Translations under genes and position numbers: made by a program | NCBI GenBank assembly: GCA_964400155.1 | Contig: CAYNSQ010000004.1 | Coordinates: forward strand, 1-60,219 | Length of the DNA stretch: 60,219 nt | Source of the DNA: JAYTJL01 sp964400155 | Lineage (GTDB): Bacteria; Patescibacteriota; Saccharimonadia; Saccharimonadales; UBA10212 | Reading direction: 5' to 3' | In this document: piece by piece, positions 48,640 to 57,746 of the stretch | How the letters are laid out: the number at the start of each line of letters is the position of its first letter | Position numbering within the stretch: position 1 is the stretch's first letter | The notes under the pieces: model-generated | The model's input: only the letters and a program-made list of their open reading frames with translations | Told to the model about the DNA's origin: nothing | The model's database searches: none

Positions 48640-48915
48640 TTAAAATATTGAATCGATGTCTTGGTCTATTTCGGATGTGTCCAAATCAGAATCTACGTTA
48701 ATTTTTTCCAGTGACTTTTGTGTGTCAGTAAGTCCCTGCGCGTCAATTATCTTTGCCTCTGATTGCTGTGTTAAACCACCATAATCTTCACTTAGTGTGG
48801 TGTCGTCTTTGTTTATTACTCTAAAAGACGCAAAGACTGCTAGACCAATTATTCCAGCAGCTAGTACAAAAGCAATGATTGCTGTGAAGCCTTCTTGTTG
48901 ATTTTGACGTTTCAT
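48640..48915 (-). CDS. pilin-like small membrane protein
   Basis: 91 residues from the ATG at 48915; GAAAGTGGG precedes it, while the longer frame starts with TTG. The start MKRQNQQEGFTAIIAFVLAAGIIG has a short basic leader, Gly-Phe-Thr and a hydrophobic helix, as in type IV pilins cleaved by PilD, though the Glu at +5 is missing. The outside tail is acidic (SDLDTSEIDQDID). May be a minor pilin or a simple single-pass protein. Confidence 0.6.
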   Translation of the reverse strand: MKRQNQQEGFTAIIAFVLAAGIIGLAVFASFRVINKDDTTLSEDYGGLTQQSEAKIIDAQGLTDTQKSLEKINVDSDLDTSEIDQDIDSIF

Positions 48916-48950
48916 TTTGCCCACTTTCTTGTATTTCAATTTAAGGTTTT

Positions 48951-49622
48951 TTAGTTACTACTGCTTTCTGATTGTTCAGCACTTTGATGTACGGCAACAA
49001 TCAAATTTTTAATTGCTGTGCGGTAGTCTTTAAGTGATTGTTTGGCACCTGTAACTGCTTCTTTGAAAGCAGCCAGCGAATCAGTCACTGTGCTTTGAGA
49101 ACAGTCCACACTACCATCTAACGCATCGAGGGCGTTTATTTGGGCCTCTGCCTCAGCGGCAGCAGCATCTGCAGCAGCTACCAAACTGTCGTAGTTTGGC
49201 GTATTTAGGTTTTTCTCGTCATGAAAAGCCTTGACTCTGGCAAACACTTTATCAAAGGTAGCTTTATGAGCCTTTGCCTTCTCAACTCTATTAGCTAGTC
49301 TTTTTTCAATGCTGTCTTTACGGGCTTCACAGGCATTCTTGCGAGCTTCAGCTGATTTTTCCTTAACTTCAGCTTTGGTTTGCTGGTTTTTTTCTTGAGC
49401 AGTTTTCTTGAATTGTGCTTTCAGCTCGGCAACTCTGGCTTTTATCTCCTCTTTGTTGTGTGCCTTGGATTTCACTGTGTTTTCGGTCTCGCTTGATCCT
49501 CCGTTATTCGAAGCTCCGGAGTTAGACTCATCTTCGTGCGCATACACTAGTGCAGGAACAGCCATAGCCGTACCAAACATCAAAGTGGCTGCTACAATGA
49601 TTAATTTCTTTATATCGCGCAT
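48951..49622 (-). CDS. exported coiled-coil protein
   Basis: 223 residues. Signal peptide 1-28 (VYA-HED). A Ser/Asn/Gly-rich stretch is followed by long Lys/Glu/Ala helices (about 55-150) with a pair of Cys (NACEAR and VDCSQS), ending in helices rich in Ala. No enzyme motif. AAGGGG lies 10 bases before the ATG. An extended -10 (49724-49716) lies upstream. Might be a wall spacer or stalk protein. Confidence 0.65.
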   Translation of the reverse strand: MRDIKKLIIVAATLMFGTAMAVPALVYAHEDESNSGASNNGGSSETENTVKSKAHNKEEIKARVAELKAQFKKTAQEKNQQTKAEVKEKSAEARKNACEARKDSIEKRLANRVEKAKAHKATFDKVFARVKAFHDEKNLNTPNYDSLVAAADAAAAEAEAQINALDALDGSVDCSQSTVTDSLAAFKEAVTGAKQSLKDYRTAIKNLIVAVHQSAEQSESSSN

Positions 49623-49715
49623 TGTTTTTTTATACCCCTTGACTAAATTTCTTCTTTAAAAAAAGGTGGCTGCGTAGTTTTTACAAATAAAACACGCTTT
49701 TGCCTACCAACTAGT

Positions 49716-49724
49716 ATTATAGCA
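49716..49724 (-). promoter_or_regulatory. extended -10 promoter of the coiled-coil gene
   Basis: Minus-strand TGCTATAAT overlaps the stop codon region of rsmA, giving a leader of about 90 bases before the ATG at 49622. Confidence 0.55.
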
Positions 49725-50493
49725 GGTGCTTCAAGTAGCAAAGATAGAGATTATGCCAATCGTTCAGACTAAGGTTTTGGGCGCGTAAACCCGGATCAAT
49801 GCCTGCTTTGTCTAGTAAATCAGTCACTTCTTGCTTGGAGACACCAAGCCCCCCGCTAAGTGCACCTGAAATTTTTTTGCGTTTGGCAGAAAAACCGGCT
49901 TTGACCAATCTAAAGAAAAGTTTGGTGTCTAAATTGTCAAAAGGCGGCTTTGAATGTCGTTTTAGCACTATTACTTGTGAGTCCACTTTAGGTGGTGGGT
50001 CAAACATCTCCGCCGGAACCTCTATTCCAAGTTCGGCATTTGAATAAAGTTGTGCACTGACAGCTAATATACTCATCTGGCCCGGACTAGCTGAAATTCG
50101 CCTGGCGACTTCTTTTTGTACCAAAAGCACCATAATGCTTGGCGGGTTGAGCGACTCTGATAAGACTTTTATTAAGTTGCTAGTTAAGTAGTAAGGAATG
50201 TTAGCAACCACTTTATAGCCAGTCGGTAACGCTGTTAAGTCAAACTTCAAAATATCACCCTGGACTACTGTCAAACTATCATTCTTTTTATGGCTAAGGT
50301 TGGCAGCCAAGCCTCTATCAAGTTCAACCGCTATTACATGGCGGGCTTGTGTAAGAAGTTTTTCAGTTAAGGTACCAAGGCCCGGACCTATTTCTAAAAC
50401 CGTATCACTAGCATCAATCTGTCCATATTCAGCAATAGCTTCTAGCACCTGTGGGTCTGTCAGCCAATGTTGACCTAGTGTTTTTTTCTGCAT
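49717..50493 (-). CDS. rsmA: 16S rRNA dimethyladenosine transferase RsmA (KsgA)
   Basis: 258 residues. SAM motif I VLEIGPGLGTLTEKLL, acidic IAVELDRG, motif II VVQGDILKFD, motif IV NIPYYLTSNLI, and the C-terminal FDPPPKVDSQVI and AGFSAKRKK. It dimethylates two adjacent adenosines near the 3' end of 16S rRNA in 30S assembly. Start ATG 50493. The gap to the next gene upstream is a heptamer array. Confidence 0.95.
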   Translation of the reverse strand: MQKKTLGQHWLTDPQVLEAIAEYGQIDASDTVLEIGPGLGTLTEKLLTQARHVIAVELDRGLAANLSHKKNDSLTVVQGDILKFDLTALPTGYKVVANIPYYLTSNLIKVLSESLNPPSIMVLLVQKEVARRISASPGQMSILAVSAQLYSNAELGIEVPAEMFDPPPKVDSQVIVLKRHSKPPFDNLDTKLFFRLVKAGFSAKRKKISGALSGGLGVSKQEVTDLLDKAGIDPGLRAQNLSLNDWHNLYLCYLKHLL

Positions 50494-50511
50494 AATGTAA
50501 CTTGTAACCTA

Positions 50512-50553
50512 TTATAAGTTATTAGTTATTAGTTATTAGTTATTAGTTATAAA
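50512..50553. repeat. heptanucleotide array, unit TTATTAG
   Basis: TTATAAG, then four perfect TTATTAG (50519-50546), then TTATAAA: six units in register over 42 bases. It lies between rsmA and the muralidase gene, ending seven bases behind the muralidase stop. Confidence 0.9.
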
Positions 50554-50560
50554 TTATTTT

Positions 50561-51823
50561 CTACCAATAATGGTGTGAAAGCCAGAATTCATATGCACCG
50601 GCCCAGCCGCCATATCGGTTAGAATAGCCACTACACCAGCGAAGTTGAGTAATTGGGTTGGTTTGCCAATCAGATCCAGCACTAGCCATTTTGCTGCCGG
50701 GGGTTGATTGGCAAAGACCATAGCCATAGCCCGAGTCTGGTGGATGCAGAGCTTCAAAGTATGACGGACAGTAGCCAACTTGTCCTTGCCATTTTAGCCA
50801 ACACCAACCCGATTCTCTGCTGATAATATAGTTTACGTACGGATAGTCGGAGGAGGATATGCCGGCAGCCGCCATTAGCTGGGTTTTGTCTGAATTAATG
50901 TCTATCGCTTTACCGCGTGCAACAATTTGTGGAACCGGTTCTTCCACAACCAAACTCTGCAAAACAGTTCTGTTAACTTCCACACCATTTTCTACTAAGA
51001 CCTGGTAAGTAACTATTTTTTTACCGGGTGTACCGGCTTGGCGAACAACTGTTGCTCCAAAACTTAGACTATCATCTTGGATTACTTGCTGAGGAGGCGG
51101 AATTTCTTCAGTTACAGTAGCTATTTGAATGCCATTTTTTATAACCGACACCACCATGCCAGCTGTTATTGGAGTTTCAATACTTGGTGTAAATGTATCG
51201 TCGGTATCTGTTTTCACGCCCTTTTCTCTCAACATTTCACCCACGGTTTTGGCATGCGTTCTAACAGTATTTAAGTTGCCATACAAATTCAAAGTAACGG
51301 GCGTGGCTCTATCAACTACAACTTTTTCACCTATGATACCCTCTTGTACGCTACCCTGAGCAAAAACGGCTTTGTCTTCAGCAAATAGACTCAAACCGGC
51401 GGCTTCAGCGACAATCCTTGGGCTTTTTTGGGCGGTTAAAGCAACAGACCTCCGGCCATTATCCAAAATGGTAACTGGTCGAGCTCGATATATATTTACC
51501 CTATAGTTGTCTTCTACAATTTCTGAGTCGAGTGATGGCTCAACTACATCTTCTTTGATTAAATTTAGTGGTAGTTTGTTTACCAAATCGCCAACTGTAG
51601 GTGACTTTGTGCTAACAGTTTGCCTGTGACCTTGGTCAAAAACGTATACAACATGGGCACTGCTTGGTCGTAAATCCCTGCCTCCGTGAGTTAATAACAA
51701 TATACCAACCACCGCTAGCCCCAGAATGGCTCCGAAAACCGGTACTAAATATGGGTATTTTTTAATCTGTCCACGGCTAGCGTGGTGAGCTTTTTGATAA
51801 CTCTGTCTAAACTTCTCTTGCAT
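50561..51823 (-). CDS. membrane-anchored G5/DUF348 muralidase (RpfB-like)
   Basis: 420 residues. A cytoplasmic basic head and transmembrane helix (about 26-46) lead to three ubiquitin-like DUF348 domains (about 55-215; e.g. HRQTVSTKSPTVGDLVNKL), a G5 domain (about 235-310; EEIPPPQQVIQDDSL, GKKIVTYQVLVENG) and a C-terminal lysozyme/transglycosylase-like domain (about 325-420) with catalytic Glu in YIISRESGWC and GYGYGLCQSTPGSKMASAG. This layout is known from resuscitation-promoting factors of Actinobacteria. Likely cuts glycan strands of its own or of its host's wall. Confidence 0.88.
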   Translation of the reverse strand: MQEKFRQSYQKAHHASRGQIKKYPYLVPVFGAILGLAVVGILLLTHGGRDLRPSSAHVVYVFDQGHRQTVSTKSPTVGDLVNKLPLNLIKEDVVEPSLDSEIVEDNYRVNIYRARPVTILDNGRRSVALTAQKSPRIVAEAAGLSLFAEDKAVFAQGSVQEGIIGEKVVVDRATPVTLNLYGNLNTVRTHAKTVGEMLREKGVKTDTDDTFTPSIETPITAGMVVSVIKNGIQIATVTEEIPPPQQVIQDDSLSFGATVVRQAGTPGKKIVTYQVLVENGVEVNRTVLQSLVVEEPVPQIVARGKAIDINSDKTQLMAAAGISSSDYPYVNYIISRESGWCWLKWQGQVGYCPSYFEALHPPDSGYGYGLCQSTPGSKMASAGSDWQTNPITQLRWCSGYSNRYGGWAGAYEFWLSHHYW

Positions 51824-51846
51824 AAAAAACTGTCCCGACTATTGTA

Positions 51847-53985
51847 TCAGAGATCGATTTTCTTAAGAGGTGCAAAAGCGGTATTTAGCCTTTTACTACC
51901 CTTCCCTTTAAAATAAACTGTTGCAAAGTCAGACTCCACCTCAACAACAGTACCTCGGCCAAACAGCAAGTGCTCAACAATGTCGCCTTCTGCTATTTCT
52001 AACACGTAACGTGGTTCTTCAATCTGGGATTGATAGTTATCCATACCAAGACTTTCGCCGGACAAATTAGCTTGTTCTATATTCTCAATTTCAGATATGA
52101 ACCTACTTGGAGGATTGGCTGCCGAACTGCCATATAGGTTGCGGATGGTTGCGTATAGCATTATTAGCTGTTCCTTGGCTCTGGTCATACCTACATACAT
52201 TAGACGTCGTTCTTCTTCCATTTCACTTGCGTCATAAAGCGCTCTGCTATGTGGCAAAATGCCTTCCTCCAGACCGGTAATGATAACAACCGGAAATTCC
52301 AACCCTTTTGCAGAATGCAGTGTCATTAAAGTAACCAAGTCATTACCGCTGGTTTGTTTTTCCGGTTCTGCCACCAAAGATACCTCTTCTAAGAATTCCG
52401 CCAGGCTACCATTGTCATACCCGGCAGCAACTCCGATGAATTCTTTTACGTTCTCGGCTCTGGCCTCTGCTTGAACGGTACCGTCATTTAGATATTCAAA
52501 GTAGTTCAGTCGCCTCACCAAACCCTCAACTATTACACCGGGTGACAATATGTCTAATTGATCGGAAAAATTAATCAGAATGCTAGATACCTCAACTAGC
52601 CCGTTTCTGGCTTTGGCACTCAGTCCCGGACATTCCAAGATATTTTCAAATCCTTCGGATAGAGAATATCCTTTATCCGTCCGCCATACGTCAAATATCT
52701 GTAGACTCTTTGCACCTATACCTCTTGCTGGTACATTCACAACCCTGTCAAAACTTGCCCTATCTTCAGGTTGGTAAATTAGTTTTAGATAAGCCAAAAT
52801 GTCCTTTATCTCTTTACGGTCATAAAACCGAACACCTCCAACAATTCGGTAAGGGGTGCCATAGCGTACAAAGGCTTCTTCCAGCACACGACTCTGAGCA
52901 TTGGTACGGTATAAAATTGCAAAATCACGGTAACGTCGGCCTGTTGAAACTGCAGAAGATATAAGTCTAGTAGCCATCTCAGCTTCGTGCCGTTCTGAAT
53001 TTGCTGTAAGGACTTTGACTGGCGGTCCTTCGCCAGCTTTGGTCCATAATTTTTTATCTGAACGAGTTTTGTTGGCCTTAATTACGTTATGTGAAGCAAT
53101 CAAAATGTTACCGGTGCTTCTATAGTTTTGTTCGAGTTTAATGACCGAGCATTTAGGATAATCTTTCTCGAAGTTAAGAATATTTCGAAAATCAGCGCCC
53201 CGCCAAGAATAGATACTTTGCCAATCATCGCCAACAACAGCAATATTGTTGTGTTCGGCTGTTAATAATTTGATTAGCTGGTACTGTGCAGCGTTAGTAT
53301 CTTGGTATTCGTCTATCATAATGTAGCGAAATTGTGATTGCCATTTATTGCGCACATCTGGCTGAGATTGCAACATCTGCACAGTCCGACCAATCAAATC
53401 ATCAAAGTCTAAGGCTAGACTTTCATGTAAAAGTTTTTCATAAAGAGGATAGACCTTAGCTGTTGCTCGAGCGGCCGGACTGTCGCCAAAAACACCCAAA
53501 AATTCAGCAGGTCCAATTAGGTCATTTTTGGCTTTACTTATTAGCGACCCGATTAGACTTGGAGTAAAACTTTTTTCGGCGATTCCTACATCTTTAGAGG
53601 CTTTTTTTACAGCCGCCTGCCTGTCTGCTTCGTCCCAAATGATAAAGTTTCGAGGTATACCAACAGACTCGCCGTCTTGTCGCAGTAGTCGAACACAAAT
53701 ACTGTGAAATGTTCCCATAAAAGGCATAAAACTTCGGTTGTCCGGGTTGTTACCTGTTAGGTTGGCCACCCGTATACGCATTTCTGTTGCGGCTTTGTTG
53801 GTAAATGTCACTGCCAATATGTTGTATGGGGTGGCTAATCCACTAGAAAGTATATGGGCTATTCTGTGAGTAAGCGTTTTGGTTTTGCCGCTTCCAGCTC
53901 CGGCCAATATCAACATCGGTCCTTCTGTCGTCTTAACAGCTAGTTTTTGTTGCGGGTTGAGCCCTTCAAGTAGATCTTTTTGCAC
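51847..53985 (-). CDS. UvrD/PcrA-type DNA helicase
   Basis: 712 residues. Superfamily 1A: Walker A GAGSGKTKTL, motif Ia TFTNKAA, motif II DEYQDTN, motif III VGDDWQSIYSWRGA, motif IV YRSTGNI, motif V TLHSAKGLEF, motif VI VGMTRAKEQL. The C-terminal Tudor-like tail (VEHLLFGRGTVVEVESDFATVYFKG) is typical of PcrA, where it binds RNA polymerase. With UvrC encoded here it would act in nucleotide excision repair. Starts with GTG at 53985. Confidence 0.94.
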   Translation of the reverse strand: MQKDLLEGLNPQQKLAVKTTEGPMLILAGAGSGKTKTLTHRIAHILSSGLATPYNILAVTFTNKAATEMRIRVANLTGNNPDNRSFMPFMGTFHSICVRLLRQDGESVGIPRNFIIWDEADRQAAVKKASKDVGIAEKSFTPSLIGSLISKAKNDLIGPAEFLGVFGDSPAARATAKVYPLYEKLLHESLALDFDDLIGRTVQMLQSQPDVRNKWQSQFRYIMIDEYQDTNAAQYQLIKLLTAEHNNIAVVGDDWQSIYSWRGADFRNILNFEKDYPKCSVIKLEQNYRSTGNILIASHNVIKANKTRSDKKLWTKAGEGPPVKVLTANSERHEAEMATRLISSAVSTGRRYRDFAILYRTNAQSRVLEEAFVRYGTPYRIVGGVRFYDRKEIKDILAYLKLIYQPEDRASFDRVVNVPARGIGAKSLQIFDVWRTDKGYSLSEGFENILECPGLSAKARNGLVEVSSILINFSDQLDILSPGVIVEGLVRRLNYFEYLNDGTVQAEARAENVKEFIGVAAGYDNGSLAEFLEEVSLVAEPEKQTSGNDLVTLMTLHSAKGLEFPVVIITGLEEGILPHSRALYDASEMEEERRLMYVGMTRAKEQLIMLYATIRNLYGSSAANPPSRFISEIENIEQANLSGESLGMDNYQSQIEEPRYVLEIAEGDIVEHLLFGRGTVVEVESDFATVYFKGKGSKRLNTAFAPLKKIDL

Positions 53986-53986
53986 T

Positions 53987-54001
53987 CTGCTATTTTAGCA
54001 G
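53987..54001 (-). promoter_or_regulatory. extended -10/palindrome before the uvrD/pcrA start
   Basis: CTGCTATTTTAGCAG is a perfect 6-bp-arm palindrome. Its minus strand holds TGCTAAAAT, an extended -10 that ends six bases before the GTG start codon, which again suggests a leaderless message. Confidence 0.45.
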
Positions 54002-54043
54002 TGCCCTAGAGTGATAGCCTAACTTGACTTTAAAACAAGCGGA

Positions 54044-56347
54044 CTAGCATGAACTATTGAATTGTGGACTAGTGGTCAAAGAAAGACCCAGTCCATTGTT
54101 AGCTTTGTTTGTGGTTAAAACATTTGTAGGTGAAATTCTAATATTGGCATTACTTGGAATCTCGCTCCTGAACTGTATTGCAAAGTAGGCCCCCCAAGTT
54201 GCATTAAATGTATTACCCCTTACACATACATCACGTGGATATTCACTATTCGGATCTCCAGGAAACCAAGTAAAGAACAGGTGGCCAGTATTACCGTTGT
54301 TTGTAAATGTATTATTTTCAATCAAACCAGTACTTGATGCCCCAAAGTATAGTGCTTCAGAATGAGTCTCAGCGGCTTGACCCCAGAAATTTTTAAATGT
54401 ATTGCCCCTAAACACCAGACCTTTTGAATATGTTATGAAACTTTGTGGATTTGGTACTCTGCCTCCATTATCAAAAGTGTTATTCTCTATAAGTATGTTC
54501 GATGCACCACTCATAGTAACTGCTTGTGCAAAACCATTTGTAAATCCAGACCCACTAACGCTTGCAAATTCAACAGCTCCGTTGACTGTTGCCTTATCGA
54601 CTATTAGGTTTGAACGTGAGATCGTTAAAGTGCCATTAACTGTAAATGGTCCGCGAACTATAGCAGTGCCAGACACAGATGCAGCTGCCTGATTTACTTG
54701 CGATGAACTTACTGTGCCTGATAGTTGTATAACATTACCGCTTGATGGCGGAGGTGTCGGACTTGGCGGTGGTGCAGCAGCATTTACTGTTACAGTTGAA
54801 GTAGCTGAACCTGTACCACCAGCGCCATTACAGGTCAATGTGTATATAGTTGACTGGTTTAGAGCACCGGTACTTAATGAGCCAGAAGTGCTCTTTGTTC
54901 CGCTCCATCCACCTGATGCATTACAAGATGATGCGTTTGTTGAGCTCCATGTTAATGTGCTAGCTTGGCCGGTAGAAATTGTAGACGGGCTAGCGTTAAT
55001 ACTTACAGCTGGAGCCGCTGTCGGTAGAGCAACTTCTCCAAAGAAAGTAGACTTGTCTACATAAAGGTTTCTATCGCAAACATTGGCTACAACAGTATCG
55101 TTTGTAAAGCTAATACTGAGAGTATGGGAACCACTAGCAATTGTGGAATTTACATTGTAGGTTTGCCACGATGTGCTAGATACAGAGCTACTTAGAAGTT
55201 GTTTACCATCAACGCTTACTACCATTGTAGCCCCCATACCTTCGCATACATCCGATCGAGCGGTTACGCTTAAACTATTAACTTTTTGAGATGTCGTAAA
55301 AGTACTGGTAAGTGTTCCATTAGAAAATATATCGACGGCTTGCCCATTACTTGCATTACTATCACTAATAACTTCGGCAAAGCCTGAGGTTGTGGCAGCT
55401 AGTGTTGCAGATTGTCCAGAACCAGCTAGAGCAACAGCTGAACCGAATACTACTTTGTCGATGGACAGATTTCTATCACAGACATTCGGAGTGTATGCAT
55501 CGTTAGTAAATGCAACTGCAACTGTGTGCGTACCAGGCGACAGATTAATAGACTTTGTGTAGGTTTTCCAGGCTGAAGACCTAACGTATCTACCCAATAC
55601 CTGGGTATTATCTACTTTAATAGTCATATAGGAGTACGTGTTGTTACAAGCAGTACTCTTAGCTGTAATGCTGATGTTTGTTGCGGCTACAGTGTTTTTA
55701 ATACTGCCAATAGCCGAAGTACTATGACTAAGCATTAAGGCACTACCTCCTGAGGCTAAGGTATCAGTAAAAGTATGTGCCAACTTGGGTGAGAAAGTCA
55801 TTTTCTCACCTTCTAAGGATGCTGATGAAGAGGGACTTGGGGTTGGGGATGGCGTAGGAGTAGTTGAACAAGCTGACGTTGACATATTGCCAGTATCTAG
55901 TGCAATGTCTGATTCACCACCAGCATTATATGCTGTTATACCCACTTTATATGTTGTTCCGCAACTTAAACCACTATAAGTGTAAGTCATAGAAGTTGTC
56001 GTTCCTGCAAGTACATCATTTTTATAAAGTTTATAACCACTAACAACTCCTCCGGATTTTGGTGCCGTCCAAGAAAGGCTTATAGACGTAGTTGAAGCAG
56101 CTGATTGGACAGTGTTTTGCGGTGGTCCAGGAGCAGTAACATTTGACGGTGGAGGAGGTGTCGATGTGATTCCTGAGATCATACTCTCAGCTTCAACTGT
56201 AGCTACAACTGGTATAGCAGCAAAACTCTTATAGATTGCATATCCACCCAAAAGACCAAAAAGCATGGCAAAAACCGATAGTTGTATTTTTGAGAATTTT
56301 ACTTTTCCTAATAATAGCCTTGCACGACTTTTGCCGTTATTTTGCAT
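54044..56347 (-). CDS. large exported adhesin: FN3, two carbohydrate-binding-like domains, Ig-like, beta-helix
   Basis: About 767 residues from the ATG at 56347. Signal/anchor helix about 20-40. FN3 domain (about 75-155; SLSWTAPKSGGVVSGYKLYKN). Two copies of a CBM-like beta domain (about 185-310 and 320-440), both ending VCDRNL-x-VDK/IDK, as in xylan-binding modules. An Ig-like domain (about 450-530; STGQASTLTWSSTNASSC). A right-handed beta-helix (about 545-767; LIENNTFDNGG, LVFRGNTFKNFWG, VCVRGNTFNATWG). It looks like a host- or glycan-binding surface protein, possibly a polysaccharide lyase; no catalytic set can be named. Flanked by 90 to 110 bases without genes. Confidence 0.8.
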   Translation of the reverse strand: MQNNGKSRARLLLGKVKFSKIQLSVFAMLFGLLGGYAIYKSFAAIPVVATVEAESMISGITSTPPPPSNVTAPGPPQNTVQSAASTTSISLSWTAPKSGGVVSGYKLYKNDVLAGTTTSMTYTYSGLSCGTTYKVGITAYNAGGESDIALDTGNMSTSACSTTPTPSPTPSPSSSASLEGEKMTFSPKLAHTFTDTLASGGSALMLSHSTSAIGSIKNTVAATNISITAKSTACNNTYSYMTIKVDNTQVLGRYVRSSAWKTYTKSINLSPGTHTVAVAFTNDAYTPNVCDRNLSIDKVVFGSAVALAGSGQSATLAATTSGFAEVISDSNASNGQAVDIFSNGTLTSTFTTSQKVNSLSVTARSDVCEGMGATMVVSVDGKQLLSSSVSSTSWQTYNVNSTIASGSHTLSISFTNDTVVANVCDRNLYVDKSTFFGEVALPTAAPAVSINASPSTISTGQASTLTWSSTNASSCNASGGWSGTKSTSGSLSTGALNQSTIYTLTCNGAGGTGSATSTVTVNAAAPPPSPTPPPSSGNVIQLSGTVSSSQVNQAAASVSGTAIVRGPFTVNGTLTISRSNLIVDKATVNGAVEFASVSGSGFTNGFAQAVTMSGASNILIENNTFDNGGRVPNPQSFITYSKGLVFRGNTFKNFWGQAAETHSEALYFGASSTGLIENNTFTNNGNTGHLFFTWFPGDPNSEYPRDVCVRGNTFNATWGAYFAIQFRSEIPSNANIRISPTNVLTTNKANNGLGLSLTTSPQFNSSC

Positions 56348-56459
56348 TTTAATTTTGCTTTTTATCACTTTTTTTCTTTATTTTAGAAGATTATTTATTA
56401 GTGTTGATATTAGTGATGATAGTAGAATAAGCAGTATAAAATGTCAATTAACTAATAAA

Positions 56460-57746
56460 TTACTGGCTACGTTCTGTAGCATTGGCGAGTTCATTATTAA
56501 GGATGATTTTGATATCCGCGCCATTTTTACGCGTTGCGTCTTTTACCCTAACCACAGCAATATTGGCATTGCCTAGGTTTTTAGTATAAATATCGCCCAA
56601 GGAAGACCCGTCAGTTGCTTTGGTATCGGTCTGGACAATAGTTGAAGCATCAATTTTTGTAGCATCTGTTAACGGTCCTTGGTTACAAGTTGGCTGAGTG
56701 GCAGTATCAACGCCACCGGCAGATGTAAAGGCTAATACACTTTTGTAGAATTTGTTGTCAGTCGGATTAACACACCAAGATAAATAGTCGTAGTAAAGCG
56801 TACCTCTTGCCGGAGGTAAATATTTCGAAGATGTTACTGCCATCTGAACATCTTTATTTGTAGCAAAACCAACTAAATAGGCATAGGTACCGTCTGACTT
56901 ATTGTTGCCACCCCGTTTGGAAAAACCTTGTTCGGTGGTAACTGTAGGAGTTCCCCAAGAAGTAGGATAATTAAAACTAAATGGTAGGGCGCTATCATCA
57001 TAGGCACTATAGCCAGGTGGTACAGTGTTTACTTGATTACTATCGGTTTGAGCAGGAACAGTGGCAGTTGAAGTTTCGTTTATTGGGGCTTCGTCTTTAA
57101 AAAATTCATAAGGCAAATCGACTTGGTTTTCTACCAGCTGTGCGTCTAACACCAAATATGTACCAGCTCCAATCAACACCAACGGCAACACTACCATAAG
57201 GAGTATTTTCTTTAGTTTAGACGAACCAACCCTTTGTTCGGTGATTGGAAGTTCATGATGTGCAGCATGCTGGACTTGTTCTGATTGTGGCTGATTTTGA
57301 GTCTGCCCAGGTATCGTTGGCACTGGTTGCTGAGGTGGCTCTGGAGCTTGAGTTGGTTGTGCAAACGTCGAATTTGTAGGCGAAGGGGGTGTGCTGGAAT
57401 TTTGTCCTATTGCTTCTGGTGCAATTGGTGTGAAAGAACCCTCGGCAGCAGTTGGTATTGGTTGAGTCGATATATTGGGTGTTGGAGTTGGTTGAGGTGG
57501 TGCGACCGGTGTTGGCGGTAAAAATGGTTCGCCACCGGGAAGAATAGGAGTGCCTGGTGGCACAGAACTGGTTTGAGGCTGAGGTTGATGAGGTGTATTA
57601 ACAGGCGAAGGTTGATGCTCGTGAGTCATTGGCCTAAGCATTGGATCTGTCATAGTTGGATGGTGGCCAACTATAACAGGACGGCCACTGGCATGAGCCG
57701 AAGCGTCACCCGGTGGTCTCATGTCAAATACTTTGTCGTCTTTCAT
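56460..57746 (-). CDS. Pro-rich membrane protein with outside domain
   Basis: 428 residues. A Pro/Gln/Thr-rich cytoplasmic head (about 1-175), a transmembrane helix (about 184-203), then an outside domain (about 245-428) with PFSFNYPTSWGTPTVTTEQG, a start like PsbP/lipoprotein LpqN-type domains, two Cys (LSWCVNP, PTCNQG) and a final VVRVKDATRKNGADIKIILNNE. Unknown role. Its ATG overlaps the tpiA stop by four bases (ATGA), so it is made along with tpiA. Confidence 0.7.
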   Translation of the reverse strand: MKDDKVFDMRPPGDASAHASGRPVIVGHHPTMTDPMLRPMTHEHQPSPVNTPHQPQPQTSSVPPGTPILPGGEPFLPPTPVAPPQPTPTPNISTQPIPTAAEGSFTPIAPEAIGQNSSTPPSPTNSTFAQPTQAPEPPQQPVPTIPGQTQNQPQSEQVQHAAHHELPITEQRVGSSKLKKILLMVVLPLVLIGAGTYLVLDAQLVENQVDLPYEFFKDEAPINETSTATVPAQTDSNQVNTVPPGYSAYDDSALPFSFNYPTSWGTPTVTTEQGFSKRGGNNKSDGTYAYLVGFATNKDVQMAVTSSKYLPPARGTLYYDYLSWCVNPTDNKFYKSVLAFTSAGGVDTATQPTCNQGPLTDATKIDASTIVQTDTKATDGSSLGDIYTKNLGNANIAVVRVKDATRKNGADIKIILNNELANATERSQ

